DNA of 44,456 nucleotides from Egibacteraceae bacterium (GCA_035540635.1 DATLGH010000052.1:1-44456); one strand, 5' to 3'; shown: positions 1-10,680, counted from the stretch's first letter. Made by a program: numbers and translations. The notes: generated by a model from the letters alone, not told the origin.

Positions 1-2
1 CC

Positions 3-803
3 CACCGCGGCTGGATGCAGTCCGAGGGCCACCGGCGCAACATGCTCAACCGCTACCACGACGCCGTGGGCATCGGCATCATCTGCGACGCCGACGGCAC
101 CATGTGGGCCACCATGAACATGGGCCGGTTCACCGGCTCCACCCGCCCCGCCTACGACAACCACGTCCCGGCCGACCCCATCGTGCACAACAACGACGGC
201 GGGACCACCTGCCGCGACTTCAACCGCTCCGCCGCGAGTGCGCCGCTCCCGGTCCCGCTGCCCCCGCTGAAGCCGGGGGAGTTCCGCGACGTGAACGGGG
301 GACCGCACGCGCCGGCCATCAAGGCGCTCGCGCTGCGCGACATCACGAACGGGTGCACCGCCGAGCTCTTCTGCCCCGACCGGCAGATCACCCGCGCCCA
401 GATGGCGTCGCTCATCGCCCGTGCGCGCAAGCTGCCCGCCACGGGGGGGAGCTACTTCACCGACATCGCCGGCTCCCCGCACGCCGGGGCGATCAACGCC
501 CTCGCGGCGGCCGGGATCACCGGGGGCTGCGGGCCGGACCGCTTCTGCCCCGACGCGCCGGTCAGCCGCGCCCAGATGGCGTCGTTCCTCCAGCGGGCGT
601 GGAAGCTGCGCAGCCTCTCCCTCTCCCTGTCGCTCGGCGACCGCTTCTCCGACATCGCCTCGTCGGTGCACCGGACAGCCATCAACACGATCGCCTCGGC
701 GGGGATCACGCGCGGCTGCGGTGACGGTCGCTACTGCCCCAACCAGCCGGTCAAGCGCGCCGAGATGGCCTCGTTTCTCGCCCGTGCCCTCGGGCTCGTC
801 TGA
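3..803 (+). CDS. CAP-domain / triple SLH-domain secreted protein, C-terminal part (5' truncated by window)
   Basis: The reading frame is open from the first bases of the window, so the true start lies upstream. The N-terminal visible part (about residues 1-45) contains GWMQSEGHRRNM and GIGIICDADGTMWATMNMG, which match the end of a CAP/SCP-like domain. It is followed by three S-layer-homology repeats, each beginning F-x-D and ending R-A-x-M-A-S-(F/L)-(L/I)-x-R-A, at roughly residues 95-145, 155-205 and 215-265. Each repeat holds a Cys pair spaced GC-x5-CP, which suggests extracellular disulfides. SLH domains usually bind cell-wall polymers, so this is probably a wall-attached exported protein of unknown CAP activity. 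It ends at a TGA facing the minus-strand ABC genes. Confidence 0.85.
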   Translation, partial: HRGWMQSEGHRRNMLNRYHDAVGIGIICDADGTMWATMNMGRFTGSTRPAYDNHVPADPIVHNNDGGTTCRDFNRSAASAPLPVPLPPLKPGEFRDVNGGPHAPAIKALALRDITNGCTAELFCPDRQITRAQMASLIARARKLPATGGSYFTDIAGSPHAGAINALAAAGITGGCGPDRFCPDAPVSRAQMASFLQRAWKLRSLSLSLSLGDRFSDIASSVHRTAINTIASAGITRGCGDGRYCPNQPVKRAEMASFLARALGLV

Positions 804-836
804 CAGGTTCCTACTCGAGCGTCCGTGGGTCCGTCG

Positions 837-852
837 CGCTGAGGGATCAGCG
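837..852. terminator. Hairpin between convergent genes
   Basis: CGCTGA and TCAGCG form a six-base-pair stem around a GGGA tetraloop, midway between the stop of the CAP/SLH gene and the stop of the minus-strand ABC permease. There is no U-tract, which is common for high-GC actinobacterial terminators. It could serve both strands. The role is inferred from position. Confidence 0.45.
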
Positions 853-866
853 GACCGCTCCCGGGC

Positions 867-1703
867 CTACAGGTCGCGCCGGGCGAAGGCCAGGGCGGCG
901 AGCCCGAGGACGACGGCGGGATAGGCGACCCCCCACGCGACGAGCGCGGCCGACGGGGGGTGGGACGAGGCGAAGGGGATGCCGGGAACGTCGCCGGCGG
1001 CGAGCAGCAGCGGCGACTGCGCGAAGTACGACGCGGCGCGCCACACCATGTCCGACGGGACGGCGACGCCGACCGCAGTCGCGAGCGTCGTCATGGCGGC
1101 GTTGTCGAGGGCCCGGCCGACCGTGGCGATGATCCCGCCGAGCCAGGCGAGGCCGAACAGCGACAGCACGACGACGCCGTTGGCGAGGGTGGGCAGCACC
1201 GTGCTGCCGAGCAGCGCGAGGCTGAGCATGGCGGCGGCCTGGACGGCGAGGAGGCCGATCGCCATCAACGGGTTGAGGGCGGTGTAGCCGGCGATGAGGT
1301 GGGCGGCGAGCAGCAGCCCCCCGGCCATGAAGGTCACGTAGAGGGCGAGGATCGCGGTCAGGCCGAGCCAGCGGCCGACGAGGTAGTCCCTGCGGCGCAG
1401 GGGACGGGCGAGCACGGCGTGCAGCGTGCCGGCGTCGATCTCTCCGGAGACCGCCCCGACGCCGAGCAGGACCGCGAGGAGCCCGGCGAGGAAGTAGACG
1501 CTGTAGAGCCCGAAGACGGTCAGCAGCGTCGACCCGAACGCGGACAGCGCCGTCTCCGCGGGACCATCGCCCCGGGCGTCGAGGAGCGAGAACCCGGCGA
1601 TGAACAGTGCGGCGAAGAGGGCGCTTACGAGCGTGCCGGTGACGACGAGCCGGCGCTTCACCGCCTCGGCCACGGTGAAGCGCGCGATCGTGAGCGCCCT
1701 CAC
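867..1703 (-). CDS. ABC-2-type transporter permease
   Basis: This is a 278-residue membrane protein with about six hydrophobic segments. It carries a cytoplasmic motif GEIDAGTLHAVLARPLRRRDYL near residues 90-110 that is typical of ABC-2 family permeases with an 'E-x-GT' region. I chose the GTG at 1703 because it overlaps the TGA of the ATPase gene (GTGA), which indicates translational coupling; the longer upstream frame is arginine/proline-rich and overlaps the ATPase gene. It forms an exporter with the ATPase encoded just upstream. The substrate cannot be told from sequence. It ends with the dibasic tail ARRDL. Confidence 0.85.
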   Translation of the reverse strand: MRALTIARFTVAEAVKRRLVVTGTLVSALFAALFIAGFSLLDARGDGPAETALSAFGSTLLTVFGLYSVYFLAGLLAVLLGVGAVSGEIDAGTLHAVLARPLRRRDYLVGRWLGLTAILALYVTFMAGGLLLAAHLIAGYTALNPLMAIGLLAVQAAAMLSLALLGSTVLPTLANGVVVLSLFGLAWLGGIIATVGRALDNAAMTTLATAVGVAVPSDMVWRAASYFAQSPLLLAAGDVPGIPFASSHPPSAALVAWGVAYPAVVLGLAALAFARRDL

Positions 1704-2620
1704 GGCGACGCCCGCCCGACGAGCCCGACGAAGAGGTCCTCCAGGGACTGGCGCACCGGCACGAGCGCGTGCAGGCGGTAGCCGGCGCGCACGAGGCGCT
1801 CGGCGGCGACGGGAGCGACGGCGAGGTCGTCGACGGCGAGCACGACCGTGGAGGGGTCCGCCCTCAGGACCTCGCCGTGCTCCCGCAGGAGGCGCAGGGC
1901 CTCCTCGTCGACCCGGTCGAGGGTCAGACGGAGCTCGGTGGCCGCGGCGAGGAGCTCGTCGAGGCGCCCGGCGCGCACGACCCGTCCGCGGTCGACGATG
2001 GCGACGCGGTCGCACACCATCTCGACCTCGCTGAGCAGGTGGGAGTTCAGGAAGACGGTGACACCCTCGGCGCGCAGCTCGCGGACGATGTCACGCACCC
2101 GGCGCCGGCCGACCGGGTCGAGCGCCGAGGTCGGCTCGTCGAGCAGCACGAGGCGTGGACGCCCGAGCAGCGCCTGCGCGAGCCCGACGCGCTGCGCCAT
2201 CCCCTTGGAGAAACCGCGCAGGCGCTCCCCGGCGCGTTCGGCGAGCCCCACCCGCTCGAGCACGTCACGCGCCCGCGCCCGGCCCGCCGGGCGGTCGAGC
2301 CCGGCGAGGCGCGCGTGGAAGGCGAGCAGCTGCTCGGCGGTCATCCAGTCGTGGAACCGGAAGTGCTCGGGGAGGTAGCCGAGCTCGCGCCTGCTGGCCG
2401 GGTCGCCGGCGGGGCGCCCGAAGATCCACGCCTGCCCCGCGGTGGGCCGCACGAGACCCGCGAGGATCTTCAGCGCGGTCGTCTTCCCGGCGCCGTTGGG
2501 CCCGAGGAAGCCGAACACCTCACCGGGTTCGACGGTGATCGACAGGTCCGCGAGGGCAGCCCTGCGCCGGTAGTCCTTGCGCAGACCCTCCGTCGCGATC
2601 GCCGCCGTCCCGTGGCCCAT
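1700..2620 (-). CDS. ABC transporter ATP-binding protein (CcmA/NatA-like)
   Basis: The protein has a complete nucleotide-binding domain: Walker [10 protein letters not shown], a signature variant FSKGMAQR of the kind common in drug- and sodium-export ABC-2 systems, Walker [13 protein letters not shown], and the switch H in [12 protein letters not shown]-terminal extension of about 80 residues (after residue 220) follows the ATPase core, as in NatA-like proteins. The ATG at 2620 ([12 protein letters not shown]) is preferred because the longer in-frame extension to 2668 reaches toward the divergent hisI promoter. It is transcribed with the permease gene, overlapping it by four bases. Confidence 0.88.
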   Translation of the reverse strand: MGHGTAAIATEGLRKDYRRRAALADLSITVEPGEVFGFLGPNGAGKTTALKILAGLVRPTAGQAWIFGRPAGDPASRRELGYLPEHFRFHDWMTAEQLLAFHARLAGLDRPAGRARARDVLERVGLAERAGERLRGFSKGMAQRVGLAQALLGRPRLVLLDEPTSALDPVGRRRVRDIVRELRAEGVTVFLNSHLLSEVEMVCDRVAIVDRGRVVRAGRLDELLAAATELRLTLDRVDEEALRLLREHGEVLRADPSTVVLAVDDLAVAPVAAERLVRAGYRLHALVPVRQSLEDLFVGLVGRASP

Positions 2621-2659
2621 GGTTCCGCATTCAAGACGCAAACGCCCCCGCGAGCCATT

Positions 2660-2698
2660 GCTGCGCACGCAGCCGAGTCCCCGGGCGGACGGTAGGCT
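2660..2698. promoter_or_regulatory. hisI promoter -10 box and nearby inverted repeat
   Basis: A TANNNT hexamer, TAGGCT at 2693-2698, lies eight bases before the hisI ATG, so the transcript would have almost no leader, and no Shine-Dalgarno is visible. GCTGCG and CGCAGC at 2660-2673 form a 6-bp inverted repeat with a CA centre between the divergent ABC and hisI genes. It could be an operator. No good -35 was found. Confidence 0.35.
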
Positions 2699-2706
2699 GC
2701 CTCGAC

Positions 2707-3035
2707 ATGGGTGCGGAGACAGCCGGCCTGCGCTTCGACGACCGCGGCCTCATCCCGGCCATCGTGCAGCAGCACGACACCGGGGAGGTGCTCATGCTCG
2801 CGTGGATGAACGCGGACACTCTCGAGGAGACGCTCCGCAGCCGAGAGACGGTGTTCTGGTCCCGCAGCCGCGGCGAGCGCTGGCACAAGGGCGCGACGAG
2901 CGGCAACACCCAGCGCGTCGTCGAGGTCGTCGCCGACTGCGACGCCGACGTGCTGCTCGTCAAGGTGGACCAGCACGGCGCGGGGGCGTGCCACACCGGC
3001 GCGCGCAGCTGCTTCCAGCAGCGGATCGCGGCCCG

Positions 3036-3039
<4 letters not shown>
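2707..3039 (+). CDS. hisI: Phosphoribosyl-AMP cyclohydrolase
   Basis: This 110-residue protein matches monofunctional HisI, which opens the ring of phosphoribosyl-AMP in the third step of histidine synthesis. Visible family motifs are [20 protein letters not shown], the metal-binding DCDADVLL and the zinc-ligand region CHTGARSCF. The length fits the family and there is no HisE (pyrophosphohydrolase) domain. The ATG at 2707 gives the expected N-terminus. Its stop overlaps the trpE GTG by four bases, so hisI and trpE are co-transcribed. The hisI-trpE linkage is also known from mycobacteria. Confidence 0.97.
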
Positions 3040-4609
<1,570 letters not shown>

Positions 4610-4613
<4 letters not shown>

Positions 4614-5098
4614 GCCGCCGGACCCCTCTCGCGGCCGCCCTCGCCGTCGTGGGCGGGCTCGTGCTCGCGGGGGCGACGACCGGGGACTGGGTCGTGGCCG
4701 ACCGCGTGCGCGAGGTCGGTGGCGTGGCGCTCGTCGACCCCCGCGCCACACCGGGCGTGGCCATGGCGCCCCAGGCGGTGGCCGCCGGGGTGCTCGGAAC
4801 GTTCGCGGGGCTCGCGCTCGCCGTCGCCCGGGGACGGGGCCGGCGCCTCGTCGGAGCGCTGCTCGTCATCGTGGGCGTCGGTGGCGGCGCGGTCCTGGCT
4901 GCGGGGGTCACCCGGGCCGCGCGTGAGCCCGGCGACCTGACCGCGGCGCCGTGGATCGCGGCGGCGGGCGCCGCGGCGCTCGTCGCCGCGGGGGTCGTGG
5001 CCTGGCGGCGACCTGCGCCCCCTCCGGCGCTCGGGAAGCGCTACTCGCTCGAGGGCGCGGAGGACGACGACGAGTGGGAGCTCGCCGAGGGGCAGTAG
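4610..5098 (+). CDS. Trp biosynthesis-associated membrane protein (TIGR02234-like)
   Basis: This is a 162-residue protein with about four hydrophobic segments: near residues 7-24, 50-72, 80-103 and 118-136. It starts VSRRTPLAA and ends in an acidic tail EDDDEWELAEG. It has the position and hydropathy of the small membrane protein that sits between trpE and trpC in many actinobacteria (the Rv1610 type), whose function is unknown. The GTG start overlaps the trpE TGA. It closes the hisI-trpE unit; trpC is separated from it here by a surface-protein gene. Confidence 0.8.
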
Positions 5099-5431
5099 TC
5101 CTCGCGGGCGCCCCGGTGCAGTAGCCCCAGCAGGCCGTCCCGCGGCGGGGGAAAGTGCGCAGAGTGGTGATCCGGCCACGTTAAGGAGTGCCTGCTGCGT
5201 GCGCGCTTCTTCTCCACGCCTGATCGGGTCGGGGCCCGTAACGCCACCGGTGTACCGGACGTTAGGGCTGATGAGGGCTCAGGTCGCTTGAGCGGTGAAC
5301 GACGGCCGTCCCGCCTGCATCGCAGGGTGGAGCGGGCGGGCACAATGCGCCTGATGGGAGGGTGGACACCGCGCCTACCTCGCCCGCACGGCGCGAGGCC
5401 GGTGACGGTCACCGGCTGGCGCAAGGAGGCC
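5099..5431 (+). other. 333-bp intergenic leader of the SLH/Ig-like gene
   Basis: No gene with convincing codon use was seen here. An in-frame ATG at 5288 could extend the downstream protein, but that extension is arginine-rich and lacks a ribosome binding site. The stretch contains short self-complementary pieces (for example ACCGG-x-GTACCGG near 5250), but I could not fit them to a known riboswitch class. It probably carries the promoter and 5' UTR of the surface-protein gene. Confidence 0.4.
5423..5429 (+). promoter_or_regulatory. Strong Shine-Dalgarno fixing the start of the SLH/Ig-like gene
   Basis: AAGGAGG lies two bases before an ATG at 5432 and five bases before the tandem ATG at 5435. 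This supports initiation here, directly before the signal peptide, instead of at 5288. Confidence 0.75.
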
Positions 5432-5434
5432 ATG

Positions 5435-7588
5435 ATGTGGGAACGGACGAACGTGCGGCGACCCTCGCAGCGCGACGTGGCACTTCTCGTCGTCGCCGCC
5501 CTGGCGCTCACGCTGCTGCCGGCGGTCGCCCTCGCGCAGCCGCAGCCCGTGGAGAACCCGAACAACGCCTGTCCAGACGACACGAACCCGCCGTCACCCT
5601 TCGTCGACCGCGCGCAGATCCCCGAGGTGCACCGGCTGAACGTCGACTGCGCGTTCAACAACAACATCACCGTCGGCTTCGCCAACCAGACCTTCGGGCC
5701 GCGCATGATCGTGCGCCGCGACCAGTTCGCGTCCTTCATGGTCCGCACCATGCAGGCGGCCGACGTGCAGCTGCCGCCCCCGAGCGACCAGGGCTTCACC
5801 GACATCCAGGGCAACGTCCACCGCGACGCGATCAACATCATCGCCCAGACCGGCATCACGGTCGGTACCTCACCGGGGCGGTACAGCCCGGCCGGACGCC
5901 TGCGGCGTGACCAGATCGGGTCCATGGTGCTGCGAGCCGCGGCGTTCATCGAGGACGTGCCCCTCGAGCGCCTGCAGCGGGAGAGCGGCCCGTTCGCCGA
6001 CGTGCCGCCGACGAACGTCCACGCGCGCAACATCAACGGCGCGCGCGCGCTCAACCTCACCATCGGCAGGACCGCCGGCACCTACCAGCCGACGGTCGGC
6101 ACGCGCCGCGACCAGATGGCCTCGTTCCTCATCCGCCTGCTCGCGGCCCTGAGCGAGGGACCGCTGATCCCCGCCGAGGACCGCGCGAACACGCTCGACC
6201 TCGTCCCGGAGACCGCGACGAACCCCGTCGCCAGCACGCACACGGTGACGGCGACGGTGCACGACGACCGGGGCGCCCGCCTGCCGGACGCGAACGTCCA
6301 CTTCCAGGTCTACCGCGACACGACCGGCACCGGCACCTTCAGCGGTCCGGTCACGAGCGGCATGCAGCGCACGAACAACCAGGGTCAGGCCCGCTTCACC
6401 TACACCGGCCCGGCCAACTCGGCCAGGGACGTGATCGTCGCGTGCGCCGCCCGCCCGAACGAGCCCTGCGGGGTCACCGACCAGCAGCCCGCCACCGACG
6501 GGACGCAGTTCACCGGCACGCCGCAGGTCACGTCCAGGGTCTTCGACACGGCGAACAAGCGCTGGCTGCACCCCGACGAACGCGTGACCCGGGTGGTCTT
6601 CGACCAGGTGCTGGCGATCAACCGGGTGGGCACGGCGCACACCGCGACGGTCACCGCCAGGGACGTGAACAACCAGCCGGTGAGCGGGGCGAACATCCGC
6701 TTCGAGGTCTACCGGGACGACGCGTCCACCGGCGCGGGGGTCTTCACGGGCCCGGTCGCCCAGGGCAACACCACGACGAACGCCCAGGGGCGCGCGACGT
6801 TCACCTACACCGGACCGGCGCAGACCGCCGAGGACCGTATCGTCGCGTGTGTCCCCCGCCAGGGGTCCTGCCAGGTCACCGACCAGCAGCCCGCGACCGC
6901 CGGGACGCAGTTCACCGGCACCCCCACCGTCGGGGCACAACCGCACGCCGTCGGCACGAAGCGCTGGGTGGTCCCCGCGGCCGCGACGTCGCTGACCGCG
7001 CGGGCGTTCGGGTTGAACGTGAACCTGCTCGGATCCGCCGTCGTCCAGCGGCTGCCGGAGGTGTCCATCACCCTGCCACCGCCGCAGCAGCGCGTCGCGG
7101 AGACCTCCACGGTGACGGTCCCCGTGTCGCCCCTGGCCAACGCCCGGTTGCTGCGGGCGGTGGCGCGCGGTGACCTCGACGTCGGTTTCGCCCAGGGTGA
7201 TGCCGAGGCGGCCGATGTGGAGCTCCTCAACACCACGGGCCGTCCCGCGATCAGCGCCGACGCGGTCCGCGCGGTGTCGACCTCGACGTGCCCGGCCGTA
7301 CCCGGCGATCTGGCCCGCGCGAGCGAGGGCACCATGGTCGCCAACCTGCGGATCGGCGACACGGTCGTCCCCGTCACGACGGCCCCGAACACCGTCGTCG
7401 AGGTGCCGGGCGTTGCCCGGGTCGTGGTCCGCGAGGTCATTCCCGACCCGGCGGGGACGGGTGCCGGGCACGGCTTCACGGTTCGCGCACTGCGTGTCAC
7501 CCTCCTGCAGGCTGTCGGCGGCCTCGGACCTGCCGGGACCGAGATCATCGTCGGCGAGGCGCACTCGCGGATCGTCTGCGCCGCCTGA
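5435..7588 (+). CDS. Secreted SLH protein with two Ig-like repeats and a choice-of-anchor-P-like C-terminus
   Basis: This is a 717-residue protein (start 5432 equally possible). A signal peptide runs MWERTNVRRPS then a hydrophobic stretch ending AVALAQ near residue 36. Three SLH-like repeats follow (about 60-110, 120-172 and 187-238), each ending in R-R-D-Q-(F/I/M)-(A/G)-S. Two Big-1/invasin-like Ig repeats (about 267-365 and 401-500) share the motifs FTYTGPA, VTDQQPAT and GTQFTGTP. The last 210 residues (GSAVVQRLPEV ... GEAHSRIVC) resemble the 'choice-of-anchor P' type of actinobacterial exported domain. It is likely a wall-attached structural or adhesive protein. It is inserted between the two halves of the trp genes and has no evident link to tryptophan. 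Confidence 0.8.
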   Translation: MWERTNVRRPSQRDVALLVVAALALTLLPAVALAQPQPVENPNNACPDDTNPPSPFVDRAQIPEVHRLNVDCAFNNNITVGFANQTFGPRMIVRRDQFASFMVRTMQAADVQLPPPSDQGFTDIQGNVHRDAINIIAQTGITVGTSPGRYSPAGRLRRDQIGSMVLRAAAFIEDVPLERLQRESGPFADVPPTNVHARNINGARALNLTIGRTAGTYQPTVGTRRDQMASFLIRLLAALSEGPLIPAEDRANTLDLVPETATNPVASTHTVTATVHDDRGARLPDANVHFQVYRDTTGTGTFSGPVTSGMQRTNNQGQARFTYTGPANSARDVIVACAARPNEPCGVTDQQPATDGTQFTGTPQVTSRVFDTANKRWLHPDERVTRVVFDQVLAINRVGTAHTATVTARDVNNQPVSGANIRFEVYRDDASTGAGVFTGPVAQGNTTTNAQGRATFTYTGPAQTAEDRIVACVPRQGSCQVTDQQPATAGTQFTGTPTVGAQPHAVGTKRWVVPAAATSLTARAFGLNVNLLGSAVVQRLPEVSITLPPPQQRVAETSTVTVPVSPLANARLLRAVARGDLDVGFAQGDAEAADVELLNTTGRPAISADAVRAVSTSTCPAVPGDLARASEGTMVANLRIGDTVVPVTTAPNTVVEVPGVARVVVREVIPDPAGTGAGHGFTVRALRVTLLQAVGGLGPAGTEIIVGEAHSRIVCAA
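6237..6936 (+). repeat. Two Ig-like domain repeats within the surface protein
   Basis: Copies lie at about 6237-6530 and 6637-6936. They are similar at the protein level throughout and nearly identical over the segment encoding VTDQQPAT-x-GTQFTGTP. This suggests an internal duplication, with the DNA still close enough to recombine. Confidence 0.7.
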
Positions 7589-7601
7589 CGTGGCGCCCCT
7601 C

Positions 7602-7633
7602 TGCCGGAGCGGCCTACGATGGCCGCTCCGGCA
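7602..7633 (+). promoter_or_regulatory. Perfect 13-bp inverted repeat flanking a TACGAT -10-like box before trpC
   Basis: TGCCGGAGCGGCC (7602-7614) and GGCCGCTCCGGCA (7621-7633) are exact reverse complements separated by TACGAT. TACGAT is a good actinobacterial -10 hexamer, and the start expected from it (about 7627) would put trpC's AAGGAG (7633-7638) in a short leader. As DNA the arms could be a repressor operator; as RNA, if read from upstream, they would form a hairpin abutting the ribosome binding site. No convincing -35 was seen. Confidence 0.6.
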
Positions 7634-7643
7634 AGGAGCGTCC

Positions 7644-8480
7644 GTGACCAGCTTCCTCGACAGCGCCTGCGCGTCCGCGCGGGAACGCGTGCGTTCCGCC
7701 GCGGGCCGCATCGGCCTCGACGAGCTGCGTGACCGGGCGGGCGCGACCAGCCCGCCGCCTTCCTTCGCTGGCGCGCTCGCCGCACCGGGGGTGACGGTCA
7801 TCGCCGAGGTGAAGCGCGCGAGCCCCTCGCGGGGGGCGATCGCCGCGATCCCCGATCCGGCGGCGCTCGCCCGCTCCTACGCCGACGGTGGCGCGGGTGC
7901 GGTGAGCGTCCTCACGGAGCCACGGTGGTTCCAGGGTTCGCTCGGTGACCTCGAGGCGATCGCGGCGTCGGTGGGCGTCCCGACCCTGCGCAAGGACTTC
8001 GTCGTCGACGACTACCAGCTCTGGGAGTCGCGGGCGGCGGGCGCGAGCGCCGTGCTCCTCATCGTCGCGGCCCTCGACGACGCGACGCTGCAGCGCCTGC
8101 TCGCCACCGCTGCGCACGCGGAGCTCGACGCCCTCGTCGAGGTCCACGACGCGGGGGAGGCCGCCCGGGCCGCCGCTGCGCACACCGCGTGCGGAGGCAG
8201 CCCGCGGCTCGTGATCGGTGTCAACGCCCGCGACCTCGCCACCCTCGCCGTGGACCCCGACCGCTTCGCCGCCGTGCGCGACGCCGTGCCGTCCCACGCC
8301 CTCGCCGTCGCGGAGAGCGGCGTGCGGGGACCCGACGACGTGCGCCGGCTCGCCGGGCTCGGAGCCGACGCCGTGCTCGTCGGCGAGCACGTCGCACGCG
8401 CGCCCGACCCCGCGGCGGCGGTCCGGGCCCTCGCCCTCGCCGGATCGGCGACCGACGCGCCGACGGGGGCGACCCGGTGA
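7644..8480 (+). CDS. trpC: Indole-3-glycerol phosphate synthase
   Basis: This 278-residue TIM-barrel enzyme closes the indole ring of CdRP. Motifs in order are [13 protein letters not shown] (catalytic Glu and Lys), [31 protein letters not shown] (catalytic Lys), ALVEVHD (catalytic Glu), IGVNARDL (catalytic Asn), [10 protein letters not shown] (Ser) and the phosphate-binding [11 protein letters not shown]. The second Asn of the usual IGxNNRDL is Ala, which is a non-catalytic position. The start is the GTG at 7644, six bases after AAGGAG; a longer open frame upstream runs through the previous gene and is rejected. It overlaps trpB by four bases. Confidence 0.97.
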   Translation: MTSFLDSACASARERVRSAAGRIGLDELRDRAGATSPPPSFAGALAAPGVTVIAEVKRASPSRGAIAAIPDPAALARSYADGGAGAVSVLTEPRWFQGSLGDLEAIAASVGVPTLRKDFVVDDYQLWESRAAGASAVLLIVAALDDATLQRLLATAAHAELDALVEVHDAGEAARAAAAHTACGGSPRLVIGVNARDLATLAVDPDRFAAVRDAVPSHALAVAESGVRGPDDVRRLAGLGADAVLVGEHVARAPDPAAAVRALALAGSATDAPTGATR

Positions 8481-9676
8481 CGGCTGTCGAGGGGGCCAAC
8501 ATCGGGCACTTCGGACGCTTCGGCGGACGGTTCGTGCCCGAGGCGCTCGTCGCCGCCCTCGACGAGCTCGACGAGGCGTTCGCCGACGCGATGGACGACG
8601 AGACCTTCACCGGGCGGTTGGCCGCCCTCGCCCGCGACTACGGGGGGCGCCCCACCCCCCTCTACCCTGCCGAGCGCCTGTCCGCGCACGGCGGCGGGGC
8701 TCGCATCTACCTCAAGCGGGAGGACCTCGCGCACACGGGCAGCCACAAGCTCAACAACGTGCTCGGCCAGGCGCTGCTCGCCGCGCGGATGAGCAAGCAG
8801 CGGGTTATCGCCGAGACGGGCGCAGGCCAGCACGGGGTGGCCACCGCCACCGCCGCGGCGCTCCTCGGCCTCGCGTGCACGGTGTACATGGGCGAGGAGG
8901 ACTGCCGCCGCCAGCGACTCAACGTCGTGCGGATGGAGCTCATGGGCGCCGAGGTCGTGCCCGTGCGCGCGGGCACCCGCACGCTCAAGGACGCGATCAA
9001 CGAGGCGTTCCGCGACTGGGTGACGAATGTCGCCACGACGCACTACCTCATCGGGTCCGTGGTCGGTCCGCATCCGTTCCCCCTCCTCGTCCGCGAGTTC
9101 CAGAAGGTCATCGGTGAGGAGACCCGCAGGCAGGTCCGCGAGGCGGAGGGGCGCCTTCCCGACGCCGTCGTCGCCTGCGTCGGGGGCGGCTCGAACGCGA
9201 TGGGCGCCTTCCACGCCTTCGTGCCCGACGCCGCGGTCGCCCTCGTGGGGGTCGAGGCGGGCGGTGAGGGCATCGGCGGGGACCGGCACGCCGCGACCCT
9301 GTCCGGGGGCAGCGAGGGCATCCTGCACGGGGCGCGCTCGTTCGTCCTCCAGGACGACTACGGTCAGGTCCGCCCCACGCACTCGGTGTCCGCCGGCCTC
9401 GACTATCCCGGTGTCGGGCCCGAGCACGCGTGGCTCGCCGACTCCGGCAGGGCCCGCTACGTAGCGGCGACCGACACGGAGGCGCTCGAGGGCTTCCGCC
9501 TGCTCTGCCAGCTCGAGGGGATCATCCCGGCGCTCGAGCCGTCCCATGCCGTCCTTCCCGCGCTGCGTATCGCCCGCGAGCTCGGGAGCGACGGTGTCGT
9601 CGTGCTCAACCTGTCGGGCCGGGGCGACAAGGACGTCGACGAGGTGGCCCGCGTGCTCGGCCTGCAGCAGGCATGA
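8477..9676 (+). CDS. trpB: Tryptophan synthase beta subunit
   Basis: This 399-residue PLP enzyme condenses indole with serine. It begins with the typical [15 protein letters not shown]. It contains [15 protein letters not shown] (the Lys that binds PLP), [22 protein letters not shown] (phosphate grip) and a C-terminal LSGRGDKD. The length is normal for TrpB1. The GTG start overlaps the trpC TGA and the stop overlaps the trpA ATG, so the three subunits are translationally coupled. TrpD, TrpF and TrpG are not in the window; in many actinobacteria PriA supplies TrpF activity. Confidence 0.98.
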   Translation: MTAVEGANIGHFGRFGGRFVPEALVAALDELDEAFADAMDDETFTGRLAALARDYGGRPTPLYPAERLSAHGGGARIYLKREDLAHTGSHKLNNVLGQALLAARMSKQRVIAETGAGQHGVATATAAALLGLACTVYMGEEDCRRQRLNVVRMELMGAEVVPVRAGTRTLKDAINEAFRDWVTNVATTHYLIGSVVGPHPFPLLVREFQKVIGEETRRQVREAEGRLPDAVVACVGGGSNAMGAFHAFVPDAAVALVGVEAGGEGIGGDRHAATLSGGSEGILHGARSFVLQDDYGQVRPTHSVSAGLDYPGVGPEHAWLADSGRARYVAATDTEALEGFRLLCQLEGIIPALEPSHAVLPALRIARELGSDGVVVLNLSGRGDKDVDEVARVLGLQQA

Positions 9677-10515
9677 CGGTCGAGCAGCGCCCCGGTGCGG
9701 CCGCGGCGACGGCCGACGGCTCGCGGGTCGCGCGGGCGGTGCGTGCCGCCAACGACGCGGGGCGGGCCGCGCTCGTCGTGTACCTGCCGGCCGGCTACCC
9801 CGACCTCGACACCTCGCGGACGTGCCTCGAAGCCGCAGCCGAGGCGGGGGCGGACCTCCTCGAGGTCGGGTTCCCCTACTCCGACCCGCTGATGGACGGG
9901 CCGGTCATCCAGGCTGCGTGCCAGGCGGCGCTCGACTGGGGCTACACCCCCGCCGACGACCTTGCCATGTGCGCCGCGCTCACCGCGGCGGTCGAGGCGC
10001 CCGCCCTTGTGATGACCTACTACAACCTCGCCTGGCGGTACGGCGGCCCCGGGCGGCTCGACGCCTTCGCCGCCGACGCGGCCGCCGCGGGGCTCGTGGG
10101 AGCGATCCTGCCGGACCTCCCCGCCGACGAGGGGGGGCCGTGGACGGCGGCTGCGGCCGCGCACGGACTGGCCACCGTCTTCCTCGCCGCGCCCACGTCG
10201 ACCGCCGAACGGCTCGCGGCCGTGGCCGGGGCGTCGACGGGATTCGTCTACGCGACGTCGACGCTCGGCGTCACCGGTGAGCGCTCCTCGCTCGCCGCGA
10301 CGGCGGCGCCCCTCGTGGAGCGTCTCCGCGCCTGCACCGACCGCCCGGTGTGCGTGGGCATCGGCGTGTCGGCGCCCGAGCAGGCTGCCGAGGTGGCGGG
10401 GTTCGCAGACGGCGTCATCGTCGGGTCGGCCGCGGTCCGGGCCGCCGGGGAGGGCGGCCCCGACGCCGTCCGCCGGCTCGTCGCCGCGCTCGCCGAGGGC
10501 TGCCGCCTCAGGTGA
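9673..10515 (+). CDS. trpA: Tryptophan synthase alpha subunit
   Basis: This 280-residue TIM-barrel subunit cleaves indole-3-glycerol phosphate and channels indole to TrpB. The catalytic Glu is in [12 protein letters not shown] and the catalytic Asp in [29 protein letters not shown] and [10 protein letters not shown] with VIVGSAAV form the phosphate site. The ATG at 9673 overlaps the trpB TGA (ATGA). It is the last gene of the trpCBA operon. Its 3' end overlaps by eight bases a small convergent gene on the minus strand. Confidence 0.97.
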   Translation: MTVEQRPGAAAATADGSRVARAVRAANDAGRAALVVYLPAGYPDLDTSRTCLEAAAEAGADLLEVGFPYSDPLMDGPVIQAACQAALDWGYTPADDLAMCAALTAAVEAPALVMTYYNLAWRYGGPGRLDAFAADAAAAGLVGAILPDLPADEGGPWTAAAAAHGLATVFLAAPTSTAERLAAVAGASTGFVYATSTLGVTGERSSLAATAAPLVERLRACTDRPVCVGIGVSAPEQAAEVAGFADGVIVGSAAVRAAGEGGPDAVRRLVAALAEGCRLR

Positions 10516-10663
10516 GCCGTCCGACGGCGACGGCCACGACGAGGACGAGGGTCGCGGCGAGCAGTGCCGCCGCGGTGATCCGGCGCAGCCGGTTCGTGAG
10601 ATCGGCGCCGAGGGCGCTGCGGTCCGGATGGTCGCGCGGAGGCGGGGAGCGGTCGCGGGTCAC
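10508..10663 (-). CDS. Small single-pass membrane protein (hypothetical)
   Basis: This is a predicted 51-residue protein (GTG at 10663; the frame can extend to 10696). It has a charged N-terminus rich in Arg, Asp and Pro and one C-terminal hydrophobic helix, ITAAALLAATLVLVVAVAVG. It lies directly downstream of the epimerase gene on the same strand and may be co-transcribed with it. There is no recognisable family. The hydropathy is credible, but the short length makes the call uncertain. Confidence 0.4.
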   Translation of the reverse strand: MTRDRSPPPRDHPDRSALGADLTNRLRRITAAALLAATLVLVVAVAVGRLT

Positions 10664-10680
10664 ACCCGCACGGTAGCCGC

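Noticed and set aside
5099-5431. Riboswitch (c-di-GMP, c-di-AMP, cobalamin, TPP) in the leader of the SLH/Ig-like gene
   Set aside because: No consensus core of any of these classes could be matched by eye; only short, weak self-complementary pieces.
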